This document shows positions 13,001-24,454 of a DNA stretch of 64,000 nucleotides, one piece after another. How positions within the stretch are numbered: position 1 is the stretch's first letter; every line of letters begins with the position of its first letter. Source of the DNA: Mya arenaria (Eukaryota; Mollusca; Bivalvia; Myida; Myidae); contig NC_069133.1 in the NCBI RefSeq assembly GCF_026914265.1, positions 9,121,937 through 9,185,936 on the forward strand. The letters are read 5' to 3'. The position numbers were made by a program, and so were the translations under genes. The notes beneath the pieces are model-generated. The model made no database searches, was not told where the DNA came from, and saw only the letters and a list, made by a program, of their open reading frames with translations.

Positions 13001-16000
13001 CGATATGATGTGCGATAGTACCCGTGTACCTGTGTTTTAGTCCGATAATGCCCGCGTTTAAGACCGAGAGCATTGCACATGTACCCGGACGTTGCGCTTA
13101 AGTGCGATTCTACCTGTGTATCTGTGTGTTTCACTCCGATAATGCCCGCGTTTAAGTGCAATATTATCTGTTTTTCAGTGCGAGACTACCTGTGTATATA
13201 TGTTTCAGTCCGATAATGCCCGCCTTTAAGTGCAATAATATCTGTTTTTCAGTGCGAGACTACCTGTGTATCTATGTTTCAGTCCGATAATGCCCGCGTT
13301 TAAGACCGAGAATATCTGTGTTTTTCAGTGCGATACTATCCGTGTATCTATGTTTCAGTCCGATAATGCCCGCATTTAAGACCGATAATATCTGTGTTTT
13401 TCAGTGCGATACTACCTCTGTATCTGTGTTTCAGTTCGATCATGCCCGCGTTTCATTGCAATAATATCTGTTTTCAGTGCGATACTACAGGTATACCTGT
13501 GTTTCAGTGGGATAATACCTGTGTATATGTAATTAAGTGAGATAATAACTGTATATATAAATTATGTTTCAGTGCGATTATACCTGTGTACCTGTGTTTA
13601 AGTGCGATACTACCTTTGTACCTATGTTTAAGTGAAATAATTCCTCTGTACTTATGTTTAAGCGCGATAATATGTGTGCTTTATAGTGCGATACTTCCTG
13701 TATACCTTTGTTTACGATAATGCCCGCGTTTTAGTGCGATAATAACGGTACACCTGTCTTTAGTACGATGATATCTGCGTTTCAGTATGATAATACCAAT
13801 GCACCTGTGTGCCAGTACGAAACTATCTGCGTGTCAGTGCGATACACCTATATACCTAAAGTACGAAACTATCTGCGCTTCAGTGCGCTAAAGCATATGT
13901 ACCTGTGTTACAGTACCAAACTATCTGCGTTTCAGAGCGATACAACCTATGTACCTGTGTTGCAGTACGAAACTATCTGCGTTTTATAGTGATAAACCTA
14001 TGTACCTGTGCTACAGTACGATGATATATATGCCTGAGTTGCTGTGTTATCCTATCTGTGTTTCAGTGTGACAATGCCTGAGTTGTTGTGTTATCCTACC
14101 TGTGTTCAAGTGTGACAATGCCTGAGTTGCTGTGCCATTCTACCTGTGTTTCAGTGTGATATTGCCTGAGTTGCCGTGTTATCCTTTCTGTGTTTCAGTG
14201 TGACAATGCCTGAGATGCTGTGTAATCCTACCTGTGTTTCAGTGTGACAATGCCTGAGTTGCTGTGTAATTCTATCTGTGTTTCAGTGTGACAATGCCTG
14301 AGTTGCTGTGTAATCCTACCTGTGTTTTAGTGCGACAATGTCTGACTTGCTGTATATTCCTACCTGTGTTTCAGTACGTGTGGATGATGACTATCTTTTT
14401 TTTCGTACAAATTGCGTTCGTTATAATCATCTTCGTGGCGGTGTACTCGCCGGAAGCTCAGAAGGCATTGCACATGTACCCGGACGTTGCGCTTAACAAG
14501 GCGATAATTAAATACACGGAGGACGATGATCTACGGGACTTCGTGAACAACTTCCAAGAAACGGTGCGTTGGTCTTTTGTTCCACTACACAATTATCATC
14601 TGAATTTTCGTACATATTTTAACGATAAAACATAAAATAAAAGCCACATAAACCTTTTACGTGCCAACAGATATGGTAAAAATAAAGAGAAAATATTGTA
14701 CTGATCTTTTTCGGGGAAAATTATGAGAAATAGTTTTATGTTTCATAACGTAAACATACTTTTGTATCTCTGATTCAGTGTTGTTTGGGCCCTTATCTTT
14801 TGCCTCTGCACGGGGTTTGACTTCTTGACTTGTCTCTGAAGTTTTCATTGTATGAATAAAAATGGAATAACTTTATTAGTTAAAGGGACAAAACCCAAGG
14901 TCATATTATTGCAATAAAAAGGGAAATAGCGTCGGTAATTTATCTGTACCCATAAATAGTTATGATTTAAACTGGGAAGCCATTATTGGTTACATAAAAC
15001 TCAGATAAGAGAGCAACATGATGGTTGCGTTTATTCTTTCAATCATGTAAGATGATGTATCATCGGCCTCCTACAGGCTCGGATTGACAATCTAAGACAT
15101 TGTTTTTAGGAAAAATTGTATTTGCCGATTTTTTGACCATCTGGTGTCTAGCCCCTTTAAGCTGCTCTGCTAATTCACTACAAAAAATCAGTTCCCACAG
15201 TAAACGTAAATTGAGATTATTTGACAAATAGAACCCTAGATCAAACATGAACGTTTCTGAATTATGTAAAGACTAAAACACAGGCTAAACTGTTCCCAAT
15301 CTGCAGTTTGAATGTTGTGGTGCGAGCGACAATGATGAGGGTTATAAGGACTGGACGAAGAACGAGTATTACAACTGCAGCGTGTCCGAATTACAGAAGA
15401 AATCCAACACGATCTCCTGCTCCGTGCCTTACTCATGTTGTCTTCGGAGTGAGGTAAGCTAACCGTAACCACAAAAGTGACTCTGAACGGTCATTCAACG
15501 TGTTTTCTGTTCCTTGTCATACTCCAGTTGTCATCCGCATGAGATAAATTTACCGTTACCACAAAGTGATTTTGACCGTAATTCAAACCAATCTTATATT
15601 CCTTGCCTTACTCCCGTATGTGGTTACCTTACTGTAACCACAAAAGTGACTCTCTAAACGATCATGCAAATAGCTCTTCTGCTAAGTGCCACTCTTCAGT
15701 TGTCATCCGTATTTAAGGTAAGCTAGCCGCAGCCAGAAATGCGACTCTAAACGGTCATTATGCCCGCTCTCCTAACCCTTGTCATTCTCCAGTTGTCATC
15801 CGTATAAGGTAAGCTACCCTTAACCAGAAATGCGACTCTGAACGGTCATAAAGCCTGCTCTTCTGCTTAGTGCCATACTCCAATTGTCATCCGTATAAGT
15901 TAAGCTAGCCGTTGCCAAAAGTGTATCTACGAACGGTCATTCAGCCTGCTGTTCTGCTCCGTGCCTTTATCCTGTTGTCCTCTGTATAAGCTAAACTAGC

Positions 16001-19000
16001 CGTAGCCACAAAATACTCCAAAGGGTTATAATACCCGCTCTTCTGCTTAATGCCATAATCCAATTGTCATCCGTATAAGGTAGCTAGCATAGCCACGAAA
16101 GTGACTCTAAACGATCATTCAACCCGCTGTTCTGCTCCTTCCCATACTCTAGTTGTCATCCGTATAAGGTAAGCTAGCCGTAGCCACAAAAAATACTCCA
16201 AAGGGCCATAACACCCGCTGTTCTGCTCCTTCCCATACTCCAGTTGTCATCCGTATAAGGTGAGCTAGCATAGCCACAAAAGTGACTCTAACGATCATTC
16301 AACCCGCTGTTCTGCGTCTTGCCATTCTCTAGTTGCCATCACAATAAGGTAAGCTAGCCGTATCCATAAAAGTGTGACAATGAACGGTCATTCAACCCGC
16401 TGTTCTGCTCCATACCATACTCTTGTTGTCATACGTATAAAATAAGCTTACCGTAACCACAATAGTCTCTCTGAACGGACATTCAACACGCTCTTCTGCT
16501 CCATGCCATTCTCTTTTTGTCATCCGTATTAGGTAAGCTTACCGTAACCACAATAGTGACTTAGGACGGTCATTCAACCCGCTGTTCTACTCCATGCCTT
16601 ACTCATGTTGTGTTCGGTATAAGGTAAGTACGCATTCAACAATTTTTCCATGGCAGCATCGGCTCAGTCACATACACCAGTAAACACAATAGAGTGCGCA
16701 AAATACTTGGCTTTGGCTGGCCTATTTTAGGCAATGCATTTTTTTTCAACTTATGCCACGATTGAATTTATTTGGTATTACTTGTTTTACATGTAGTTAA
16801 TGCATTACAAATTGCACGAATTAAACGAATCCAGTCTAAGGGAGCGAAAGCGACCATATATATTAGTTCGCTTTACTAACTGTTTCCACAATAAAACTTT
16901 ACTCTGAACGGTCATTGTACTTACTCTTCTGCGCCGTATCTCATTCCTGTTATTTGTTGTTTTCCGTATAATGTAAGCTAGCCGTGACCACAAAAGTTAT
17001 TTCCAAATGTCATTGAACTTACGTACTTTTCTGCGCCGAACCTCATTCCTGTTGTTTTTAATATTTATTCGTTTAACCAACAGTTACAATCGTTGTTTCT
17101 ATGGTAAGTAGAATATTAGATATGACGTTCACGAAATACCAGTTTCAGTGCGCGTAATAATTGCCTCTAGTTGGCCTGTTTGAAGCCATGTACTATACAT
17201 TAAATAAAAAATAAATGTTTTTTCAAAGTTCGAAGTGAGTGTGTTTTTCAGCTCGAAAAACAATCCATGTATTGTTTTTGCCTTTGTGTCTTTATCGGCG
17301 TCGGTGTTGAGTCGTCGACGTCGTCTTGAAAACACTTAAACATTGATCACATTTACTAAGATGCCGTTCGATATGTATAACAACAGAGAGATATCGGGAT
17401 CATTTGTGTGTTGCTCATTCTACTACATGTATAATGAATGTGTTCCTGTTTCAGAGCAGGGTTGTTGACAGCGCTTGTGGCCTTAACATGCAGATCGTTG
17501 TAAGTACTTTCAGTCTTCCTTTAGCCAAAGGAAAGTTTGAAGAAGTCTATAAGTTATTCATCAAACATATACCATCAGATCTACAAGCATAGCCAAGATA
17601 CATAGTAGCGATCAACAATTGCAATATAAACTGAAAATTCCCAGTGAACTTTCATTCATCTTTTTGCTGTTTATGCTCTCTTCGAAGAAAATGGGGTATA
17701 TAGATTTTCAATTGTCAGTATGTCGTTTGGTCGGTCTTTCTGTCCGTCTGTAAACCTATTTTTGACGGCAAAAAACTCACGAACGGTTTGGGCAATGCAA
17801 CTTCAGTGGTATGGTACCCTTGACCATTAAATGAACCTTACTGTTTTTGAGTTGAGTAGATAAACGGCCAAGGCAACGGTCAACAGTGTTATACATTGTT
17901 TGCCTGCACAAAGGTTGGCGAACAGTGCGACTTAGTTCCTTTGCGAAACAATACAGTTATGTGCAGTTTGTCAAACATTCTCACGGTAGTTATAGGGAAA
18001 ATCATTTTATAGTGATAAACTTAAATTAAGATTATTTCATTTTTGGCTGATTCAAGTGATTTAATTAAATTATGATTGCGTCCTTTTTGGCTGGTACATT
18101 TATCAATCCTTGACATCCTCAAACCTTTGTTTACAATAGAATGCAACTGTACGAGCACAGACTATATACACCCAAGGATGTTTCAAACGTATCGCCGACA
18201 TCATGCGGAGCAATGGACTGTATGTGGGGATAACGCTCTTGGTAATCCTTGTTCCCCAGGTAATATTAGCCAGACACTACCACATCTGAGTAATGATAAA
18301 AATCGCAGTGTTAATTGAATAGATGAGATTGTAATACACTTGAAATTCGTTGTATCCAATCTGTTACCTCGTTTCTCTGCTTATGTCCATTTTTCCGGGT
18401 CCCGAATTATTTTCTTCTGCTTTTATATCAATCCAGTCCGCATATGCGATTTTTAATTCGACTGTTTAATGAATAAGGAGGCTATACAACTCGCACGAGC
18501 GTCAGCGTCCGATCAAAGTTAAAGGGCAAGTTGGCAGTTTCTCTAATAACTCAAATACCGTTCCTTCAATTAACTTAAAACTACACAATCTCACCATGAG
18601 GTTACTTAACTCTATGTTATTCAAAATACAAATTATGGCCCCTGAACGACTCGGTATCTTAGGTTAATGTTCAGGGCACATTGTGTCAGGTTAAAATTTT
18701 AGGGCAAGTTTGGTTTTTCACTAATCATTTCCATACCCTTCCTTGGCTTAATACTACACAAAGTTGTTGAAGGCAATCACATAAATAACTCCATACAATT
18801 TATGGCTAATAATAGACTTAAAATGGTTGGTTAAAGCATTTGGGCAAAGTTGGGTTTTAACTCAGATCTCAAATACTGATCATTTTATAGATTTTATTCT
18901 TACACAGTAGCCACCACAAAATAAGTTACAATATTTCTCAATAACCCATTATTGTATTGCCTTTGGCAGGTACATTTTTATGTTTTTAACGTTGTTTTTT

Positions 19001-20560
19001 TTAAGATGAATCTTGGTTATTAGAATGACGTACGTCGTTATTTTGGTGGGCCGGCGGGAGGGTTGCATCAAACTTATGGTATTGAATAATATATATGCTA
19101 GGTTTTACATACATTAACCAGACTTGGTAGACAGGAAGAATTTATGATTACCTTTCATGAGATTGTTGTATGGGGACCCTATGGTCACGGTCAAGGTCAA
19201 TGTAAATAAAAACAGAAATATTATTGGTACTGAATGACTTTAGTTACGTTTGGCATATTGCCATAAGCTTTGTATGTAGGTAAAGTTTATAGTGACCTTT
19301 CGTGGATTGGTTTGGGTCACCGAGAGGCATCGTCAAGGTCAATGTCACTGTTACTAAAAATAGTAAATGGTTAGTACTGAATTTCTTAGTAAAGGTTGAC
19401 ATATTGTGGCCAAACCTGGTATATTGAAAGTGTTTATGGATATCTTTCATGCTATTGCGTGTGTGGTGCTTGGGTCAATGTCACTGTTACTGAAAATAGA
19501 AAGCGGCTTGTACTGAATAATTTTAGTTAGGTTTGATATATTGGGAACAAATGTTGTATATAAGACAAGTTTATGGAGACCTTGGCGTTTGGGACCTTAT
19601 AGGTCACGGTCAAGGTCACTGTTACTGAAAAAAGAGACCTTTTGGTACGATATAACTTAAGTTAGGGTTGACATATTGTAACCAAACCTGGTGTGTCGGA
19701 AGAGTGGTTAAGTACTTCCACGGGATCGCATCTTCAGCAAATAGGGTTAATGTCAATGTTACTATTACTAAAATAGAAAAACAACAACACTAAAACTGAA
19801 TCTCGAAGTCTTAAGTGCTTCTATCAATCAATCAAAGTTATGTTGTTTTTTTTCGTTGCGATGCGGTGTCTCTTGATAACTTTTCAGTTTTACTTTTTAA
19901 TGATTTTGACAGGCACATACTACATCATTTCTGTTCTGTATTTATTTCTATGACAAAACGTCGTATAGATGAGCGCTGTTCTACGCCAGCTCTTGTTATC
20001 TCTAATAATTTCTATTTCAAAATCATAAATTCAAGTTCAAACACGGTATTCACGGTCAAATGTTCTTTTCTCTTATATATATTTAGAAATCGTGTATTGA
20101 TTAAGAAGGCCGAAAAAATAACATGACAACCGAGCATATGTTACATGAATAGTAAATTGCCTTATTACAAATAAACTCTTTTTCTAAACAATGTAATACT
20201 CAAAGTCAAAGTTCAGGCAGAAATCCTGGATCATATCAAACGCTATTGGATAAGGCGCATTTCCGGTCGCAAATGTATTTTTATTGGCCGTTACCTTTAG
20301 TACAATGTACAGAAATCGGCTGAACAACATCAAGGGGCGCCTCGAGATTATCCTGTGGTACCCTTGCACTTGCACACGGGCGCGTCACAATTGTATTCGA
20401 GAACATGTTAAACGACATCGCGCGGGTGTTACTGTAGCTTCGAAAAAGGTATAAAGAAACGTAAAAAGTATATTTTCAGTTTGTCTTGACGTGGATGGCT
20501 CAGAAACTCAGGGATCAGATCAAAGCTCAGCGACAGAAGTGGAACCAACGTCTTCGGTAA
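6946..20560 (+). CDS. Tetraspanin A, seven coding exons, 287 aa
   Basis: Exons are 6946-7038, 9888-10076, 14375-14563, 15307-15453, 17455-17499, 18140-18259 and 20480-20560, all phase 0, ending in TAA. The predicted protein has a short cytosolic N terminus, TM1 about residues 17-45, a short first loop, TM2 about 64-83, TM3 95-118, a large loop, TM4 about 246-268 and a basic tail. The large loop carries CCG (C160, C161), N180-C-S as a possible glycosylation site, PYSCC (198-202), C214 and GC (C235). That makes eight loop cysteines, enough for four disulfides. Tetraspanins organise membrane microdomains and partner receptors; the specific partner is not inferable. The start is the first ATG, supported by the aligned paralogue. 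Transcription has not been shown. Confidence 0.9.
7039..9887. other. Intron 1 of tetraspanin A
   Basis: About 2.85 kb. It holds a foldback element (8646-8914) and a short GT run near 9645-9665. The stretch 7610-8420 is similar to 27770-28620 of copy B. No other exon is seen. Confidence 0.6.
8646..8914. mobile_element. Foldback MITE in intron 1
   Basis: Both ends read gtatac...cagtgtggacat then accacgtggtttgt as inverted repeats. Inner arms continue with gtgaagcaaa and ggaaatgattatcgctgt and their complements. About 90 bp of each arm pairs around a small centre. No coding capacity and no clear target duplication. Confidence 0.7.
9888..10076 (+). CDS. Tetraspanin A exon 2
   Basis: 63 codons: the rest of TM1, a short first extracellular loop with KEKK, TM2 (CILCLFGCVAFFASLVGWW) and the small cytosolic loop GPLRENVGVLTA. 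Donor is GTGAGT at 10077. The acceptor is cttcaag, weaker than cttccag in copy B. Confidence 0.88.
10306..11210. mobile_element. ~905-bp non-autonomous DNA element in intron 2
   Basis: The ends gggatgcaaacgaat and attcgtttgcatccc are inverted copies. The subterminal arms are rich in GAATATTCG-type palindromes on both sides. No transposase frame is present. I could not find a convincing target duplication, so the superfamily is open (a hAT-like MITE is one possibility). Part of its interior (10434-10750) resembles sequence just outside it, on both sides of the neighbouring LINE. Confidence 0.65.
11470..12905 (+). mobile_element. 5'-truncated, decayed LINE in intron 2
   Basis: The copy starts inside the reverse-transcriptase palm with FIDFRKAFDSV, then GVRQGKDLSPVLF, then LYADDTVLF (the YADD catalytic box) after an in-frame stop near 11761. 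The 3' part at 12177-12575 encodes RKCQLCTLNDIGDEFHYLL...C, a CxxC...H...C block common at LINE C termini. A 3' tail runs to about 12905. Stops and frame changes show it is inactive. It has the same orientation as the host gene. Confidence 0.8.
12980..14374 (+). repeat. 3'-splice-site minisatellite, copy A
   Basis: Degenerate repeats of roughly 30-45 bp carry tacctgtgtttcag followed by tgcgata, tacgaaa or tgtgaca, right up to the true acceptor ctacctgtgtttcag before the TM3 exon at 14375. More than 20 units keep a pyrimidine-rich tract and AG. Units nearest the exon are about 45 bp and contain caatgcctgagttgctgtg. The array occupies the same intron position as 33450-34677 in gene B. Confidence 0.9.
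13070..13101 (+). repeat. 32-bp exact exon fragment inside the intronic array
   Basis: This segment starts gcattgcacatgtacc and ends gttgcgcttaa. It is identical to 14465-14496 inside the TM3 exon, and ordinary array units flank it. It is a copy of coding sequence displaced about 1.4 kb upstream into the minisatellite. Confidence 0.9.
14375..14563 (+). CDS. Tetraspanin A exon 3 (TM3)
   Basis: 63 codons beginning YVWMMTIFFFVQIAFVIIIF, a clear TM3, then the start of the large loop through DDDLRDFVNNFQET. Acceptor tgtgtttcag, donor gtgcgt. Highly similar to the gene B exon at the same relative place. Confidence 0.92.
14564..15306. other. Intron 3 of tetraspanin A
   Basis: About 740 bp of AT-rich intron. 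It is alignable in patches to 34867-35798 (for example ttgtttgggccctt). Nothing else is recognised. Confidence 0.55.
15307..15453 (+). CDS. Tetraspanin A exon 4 (CCG exon)
   Basis: 49 codons starting FECCGASDNDEGYKDW, including NCS and ending PYSCCLRSE. It carries the family-defining CCG and PxSC motifs of the large extracellular loop. Acceptor ctgcag, donor GTAAGC. Confidence 0.93.
15454..17060 (+). repeat. 5'-splice-site / exon-end minisatellite, copy A
   Basis: Around 15 units of about 80-90 bp run from the CCG-exon donor. Each has gaacggtcattcaacccgct, a near copy of the exon end (tctgctccgtgccatactc, ttgtcatccgtat) and aggtaagctagccgta. The exon-end part and donor match the true junction at 15421-15460. 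Units decay toward 16900-17060. Confidence 0.88.
17455..17499 (+). CDS. Tetraspanin A exon 5
   Basis: A 15-codon microexon, SRVVDSACGLNMQIV, with one loop cysteine. Acceptor tcctgtttcag, donor gtaagt. Gene B has a 17-codon version sharing ACGLNMQ, which supports this short exon. Confidence 0.85.
17500..18139. other. Intron 5 of tetraspanin A
   Basis: No further exon. It holds a fragment of a dispersed repeat with gtctttctgtccgtctgt near 17735. Confidence 0.45.
18140..18259 (+). CDS. Tetraspanin A exon 6
   Basis: 40 codons: NATVRAQTIYTQGCFKRIAD carries the final loop cysteine in GC, then NGLYVGITLLVILVPQ enters TM4. Acceptor acaatag, donor gtaata. Confidence 0.9.
18960..19790. repeat. Tandem ~125-140-bp repeat in intron 6
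   Basis: About five degenerate units with ggtcaaggtcaatgtcactg, ttactaaaaatag, gtttgacatattg and accaaacctggta. Gene B's intron shows only one unit-like stretch at about 40250-40375, so the array expanded in copy A or was lost from copy B. Confidence 0.7.
20480..20560 (+). CDS. Tetraspanin A exon 7 and stop
   Basis: FVLTWMAQKLRDQIKAQRQK then WNQRLR and TAA. It completes TM4 and gives a short, strongly basic cytosolic tail. Acceptor attttcag. The 3' flank gtggccatgatcg is conserved after gene B. Confidence 0.9.
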   Translation, partial: FVLTWMAQKLRDQIKAQRQKWNQRLR

Positions 20561-20758
20561 CCGACAGTCATGTTTGCGCATGCCCAGTGGCCATGATCGA
20601 TTTACCCTTCTCGGAACACTTCTGTTAATACTGTTATGCCTGAGGCGACCTTGCAACGAGTGTTATACAATGTTTATGTACATAGACAAATTTGATCATA
20701 AATGTAGTCTAATAAGCGACTTTATTGCAATAATCGTTAAGAAACATACATGTGACAC

Positions 20759-21393
20759 GTTTTTAGTGCTTTTTAACAATCTTTAAACAGAGACTTATTG
20801 ATTGTTATAATCAAAACTGGTTTGAATCTGTAAATAATTCTGGTCGCTGTTCTCATTACAAAAACTTTAAAACACTGTTGAATGTTGAAAGATACCTATC
20901 AGTAGCTATACCATTTAAGCACAAGATAGCACTTTCAAAATTTCGATGTTCAAACCATAAATTGAGAATAGAAACTGGTAGGCATCAAAACATACCAAAA
21001 GATGATCGTATATGTACTTTTTGTTATGATAACGAACATTTATCTGTCTTAGATTGTGAATATCATGCATTTTTTGTCTGTAGAACGTATGGCAATATAA
21101 GAAGACAATATTTGTTTAATTGGCACTCTGCTGGTATAGATTTAAATGACTTTTATAGCCTTATGAAAACAACTAATTATGAGACTCTAAGTAAGTTGTC
21201 TTTCTATGTATATCATCTTCTTTTAGAAATTAAAAATTAAAAGGATATACTCATGTTTGGATATATGCTTAAGTTCCTTTTCTTGACACAACTCGTATAT
21301 TATTTGTTTTGTTATGTATGTCACGTATTTTGGGCCGGTGGCCTTTGATTACTTAATAAATTTGTGGACTTGACTTGACTTGTTTTTAGTGCT
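20759..21393 (+). mobile_element. 5'-truncated LINE tail with perfect 12-bp target duplication
   Basis: The sequence gtttttagtgct occurs at 20759-20770 and again at 21382-21393, flanking a 611-bp insert. The insert encodes DDRICTFCYDNEHLSVLDC and a following H...C, the LINE C-terminal zinc-like block, in an intact 120-codon frame (20878-21240). It ends gggccggtggccttt, then aataaa and a (ttgac)n tail. The same flank behind gene B (near 41880) lacks it, so it inserted after the duplication. Confidence 0.9.
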
Positions 21394-21714
21394 AGAGAGA
21401 CATGCAATGAGTACCCGCACTAATAATAACCTACCAGTATAAGTAGTTTCGTGGCTGACGTTTGCTCCTTTTTCTGGGGCTCAAAAGTTCAACGCCATAG
21501 AATTCAAACACAACCGTACATCAGTTGCTTTCATAGTCTTGTTCTTATTTTCGTGTTACTAACATATCTTCGCCTTTTACATTTGTTTTTCACATTATAT
21601 AAATGTTATTAATGAAATAAAATACGGAAATATTTTAGAAAATTGTTACATAAATGATAAATGTTGAGTATCTAGTATGCCTCGCTACATATACAATATA
21701 AACGCTCGATATTT

Positions 21715-22015
21715 GAACAAGGGGCTTAACTCGACGATTATCTAAGTCAGAGTTATGGACTTTGCTACATAAGTGCACATTGTCACTGGTAATATATGTA
21801 CAAAATGAAATGTCATTATCTCGAATGTTTATGAAGTAATGGCCAAGTAAACGACTTCTACGATTCGTTCGACATATCAAGGGACATAACTGCATGTATT
21901 CAGTAAATAAAAGCATTGGGTTTTCTACAAAGGTTTATCTTTTCATGAGTAACTATTGCACAAAGTTTCATGTCATATATTGAAAGTTCATTAAACAATG
22001 GCCAGGCTTTTGGCT
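21715..22015. repeat. Dispersed repeat in the 3' flank
   Basis: Contains aaggggcttaactcgac, gagttatggactttgctac and cattgtcactgg, and is also present at 42450-43015. Related phrases (aaagccagagttat, attgtctctagcaac) recur at 55560 and in the 60-bp array at 58411, so this is an interspersed family. Confidence 0.6.
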
Positions 22016-22310
22016 TGGTATTCATCATGGGAGCAATATGATAGTTCCAATGTTTATGGGTTTTTTTTTTACTTTACCAGAATGTGTGTGCCAGTTGCAG
22101 ACGGAACACAGACATCCAGGTTATCGCATAGAAACACAGTCACTACATTATATTGTAAAAGTAAATAATAATTTATTCAATCATTAAAGTGATTCTTATA
22201 TCAAAATGATTCAAACTTTAAAATGATAACGTAAGTTACAGAAAGATAGATAAAATATGAGCAAGAAATAAAAAAAATATTTTGTGATGTATGGTGCCCT
22301 GGAAAAACTT

Positions 22311-22560
22311 CTTAAAGCTGCACTCTCACAGATTGACCTTTTTGACATCTTTTTTATTCATGTTTTTGTATTGGGAGAAACCAAATTTTGCGGAAATGTC
22401 TTAGAACCAATGACACAAGGCTGCTGACAAAAGAGCAGATCGCAATTTTAAATTGTAATTTTAAATAATCAAATGCAGTCTTTGTGATTAAAGAGTAGAA
22501 GAAGATGCTTTTTCTAAAAAGACAAATATTTGATATGAATTTTATGTACGTTAGAACGTG
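22311..22560. mobile_element. MITE remnant with ttaaagctgcactctcac end
   Basis: The left end matches the foldback MITEs at 28855, 31526 and 52730; the right end has decayed. The corresponding site in copy B (52381) also has a member of this family after the same flank (agatagataaaatatgagc), so this insertion predates the segmental duplication. Confidence 0.7.
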
Positions 22561-22944
22561 GTTTTAATAATACCTGGGCCGGTTTGCATAAAACATCTTA
22601 ATATACATATGCATACCCAGAAGGGCTCTACAAAATCCATACAACTATGGGCTATAACCAAACAAAATCTTCCAGGCCATCATCACACGTTGGCTCTTCT
22701 CAAGTCCGCTTTCTGTCAATTAACCTTTTTTTTCATTCTGATACCTGCCAAATATAGACCGTATGAAGCCAATCGAGTGCCAAGTGATCTATAAAGTTTC
22801 TTTATTCAAGACCATGTAGGTTCTTTACGAGCCAAAACAGTTCCAGTGCCATTGTACAGTCAATTAAGCATATCAAATACTAAAAAGGTCTATTATTAAA
22901 TCGGTAAAATTCTCTATCAAGTCAATTGTGACCTCAATAATGTT

Positions 22945-24060
22945 TTTTAGATACAAACAAACCGATGCGCAACACTAAGTTAGCCTACTCAGTGTCAAAT
23001 AGACCGCATTTTGGAACCATAAAGCCCATTAAGATCAAAACAGACCCATTTGAATCTCTAAGTAAGCATACACAGTGCCCATCAAGCCACATTTTGTAAA
23101 CCATTAAACCCATTAAGATAAAAACTAATATGTACAGCTCTATGTAAGCCTACTGCGTGTCAAATAAATCTCAGATAGAATAATATAAAGCCCATTCAGA
23201 TCAGAACAAAGTTCAACAAACCCATGTGCAACTCTTAGTACGCCTACTCAGTGTCAAACAGACCACATTTAGGAAACCATTATGTTCATTTAGATCCAAA
23301 CAAACCCATTTGCAGCTCTAAGTTAGCATACACAATGACCATAAGACCAAGTTTTGATCACTATAAAGCCCGTTTAGATCCAAACAAACCCATGCGCAGC
23401 TCTAAGTCAGCATATACAGCGCCCATTAGACCACATTTTGGCAAATATTAAGCCCGGTTAGAGGCAAACAAACCCATGTGCAGCACTAAGCTGGCCTACT
23501 CAGTGTCAAATAGACCGCATTTTGGAAACCATGAAGCCCATTTAGAGCCAATCAAACCCATGTGCATCTCTAATTCAACCTACTCAATATCATAAAGAAA
23601 CATATTTAGCAACCAATATACAGCCAATTTAGATCCAAACAAACCGATATTCAGCACTGAGTAAACCTTCTCAGTGTCAAATAGACCTGATTTTGGAAAA
23701 CATAAAGCCTATTAAGATCGAAACAAATCCCATGTGAAGCTCCAAGTAAGCATACACAGTTCCCTTAAACCTATATTTTGGAACCATAGATCCCATTAAG
23801 ATCCAAACAAATCCCATGTGAGGCTCCAAGTAACCATACACAGTTCCCTTAAACCTATATTTTGGAACCATAGATCCCATTAAGATCCAAACAAACCCAT
23901 GTGAAGCTCAAAGTCAGCATATACAGTGCCCCTTAGACTACATTTTGGCAAATATTAAGCCCGTTTAGAGGTAAACAAACCAATGTGCAGCTCTAAGTTA
24001 GCATACAGAATGCCATTAAGACCACATTTTGGGAACAATATACATTGTAGTATATTTAAA
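22945..24060. repeat. ~84-bp tandem satellite
   Basis: About 13 units of 83-84 bp. Each has gatccaaacaaacccatgtg, agctctaagttagcata, cacagtg, and agaccacattttgg. The period equals 28 codons, which explains the long frames on both strands; it is not evidence of coding. Confidence 0.88.
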
Positions 24061-24454
24061 GCAAAACAAACCCAAGCAAGACACATAACGTCTGATTCTT
24101 ATAGATAATTATATTATATCATATGGCCAATGAAATCAGAAGTTTGTTCTTCCGTTTAAAATCAACTAGTATATCCTATATGTTTTTGTTTTCATAATTG
24201 GCGAGTTTCTCTTCATTTTCACTTTTATTCAAAAACTTTCGACCACTTTTCAATTTCAGACTGCGTTCTCTAAACACATTAGTATAAATCAAATAAAATG
24301 AAGTAGAATTACATAATTTTGCAATAATTTTTAGCCAAACTGAAAATTCTTCAAAACGATACTATATAGATTGGCCATCTCGAAAAGTAAGTTATACGTA
24401 TAATAGTGCATCAACAACCTTTTATGTAATGATGTGATTAGAGGGTGACGAAAC

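Larger units (their letters stand above)
6425..22560. repeat. Segmental duplication, copy A
   Basis: This block is paralogous to 26404-52620 from the promoter side of the tetraspanin gene through its 3' flank. Shared landmarks in order are: tcacggctcagtgc, exon 1, the intron-1 stretch with ctgtgtgttttagatcag (7700/27900), ccgccgaaaagcgaat before exon 2, all later exons, gtggccatgatcg after the stop codon, and a MITE insertion (22311/52381). Copy B is longer mainly because of later insertions. Confidence 0.85.
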
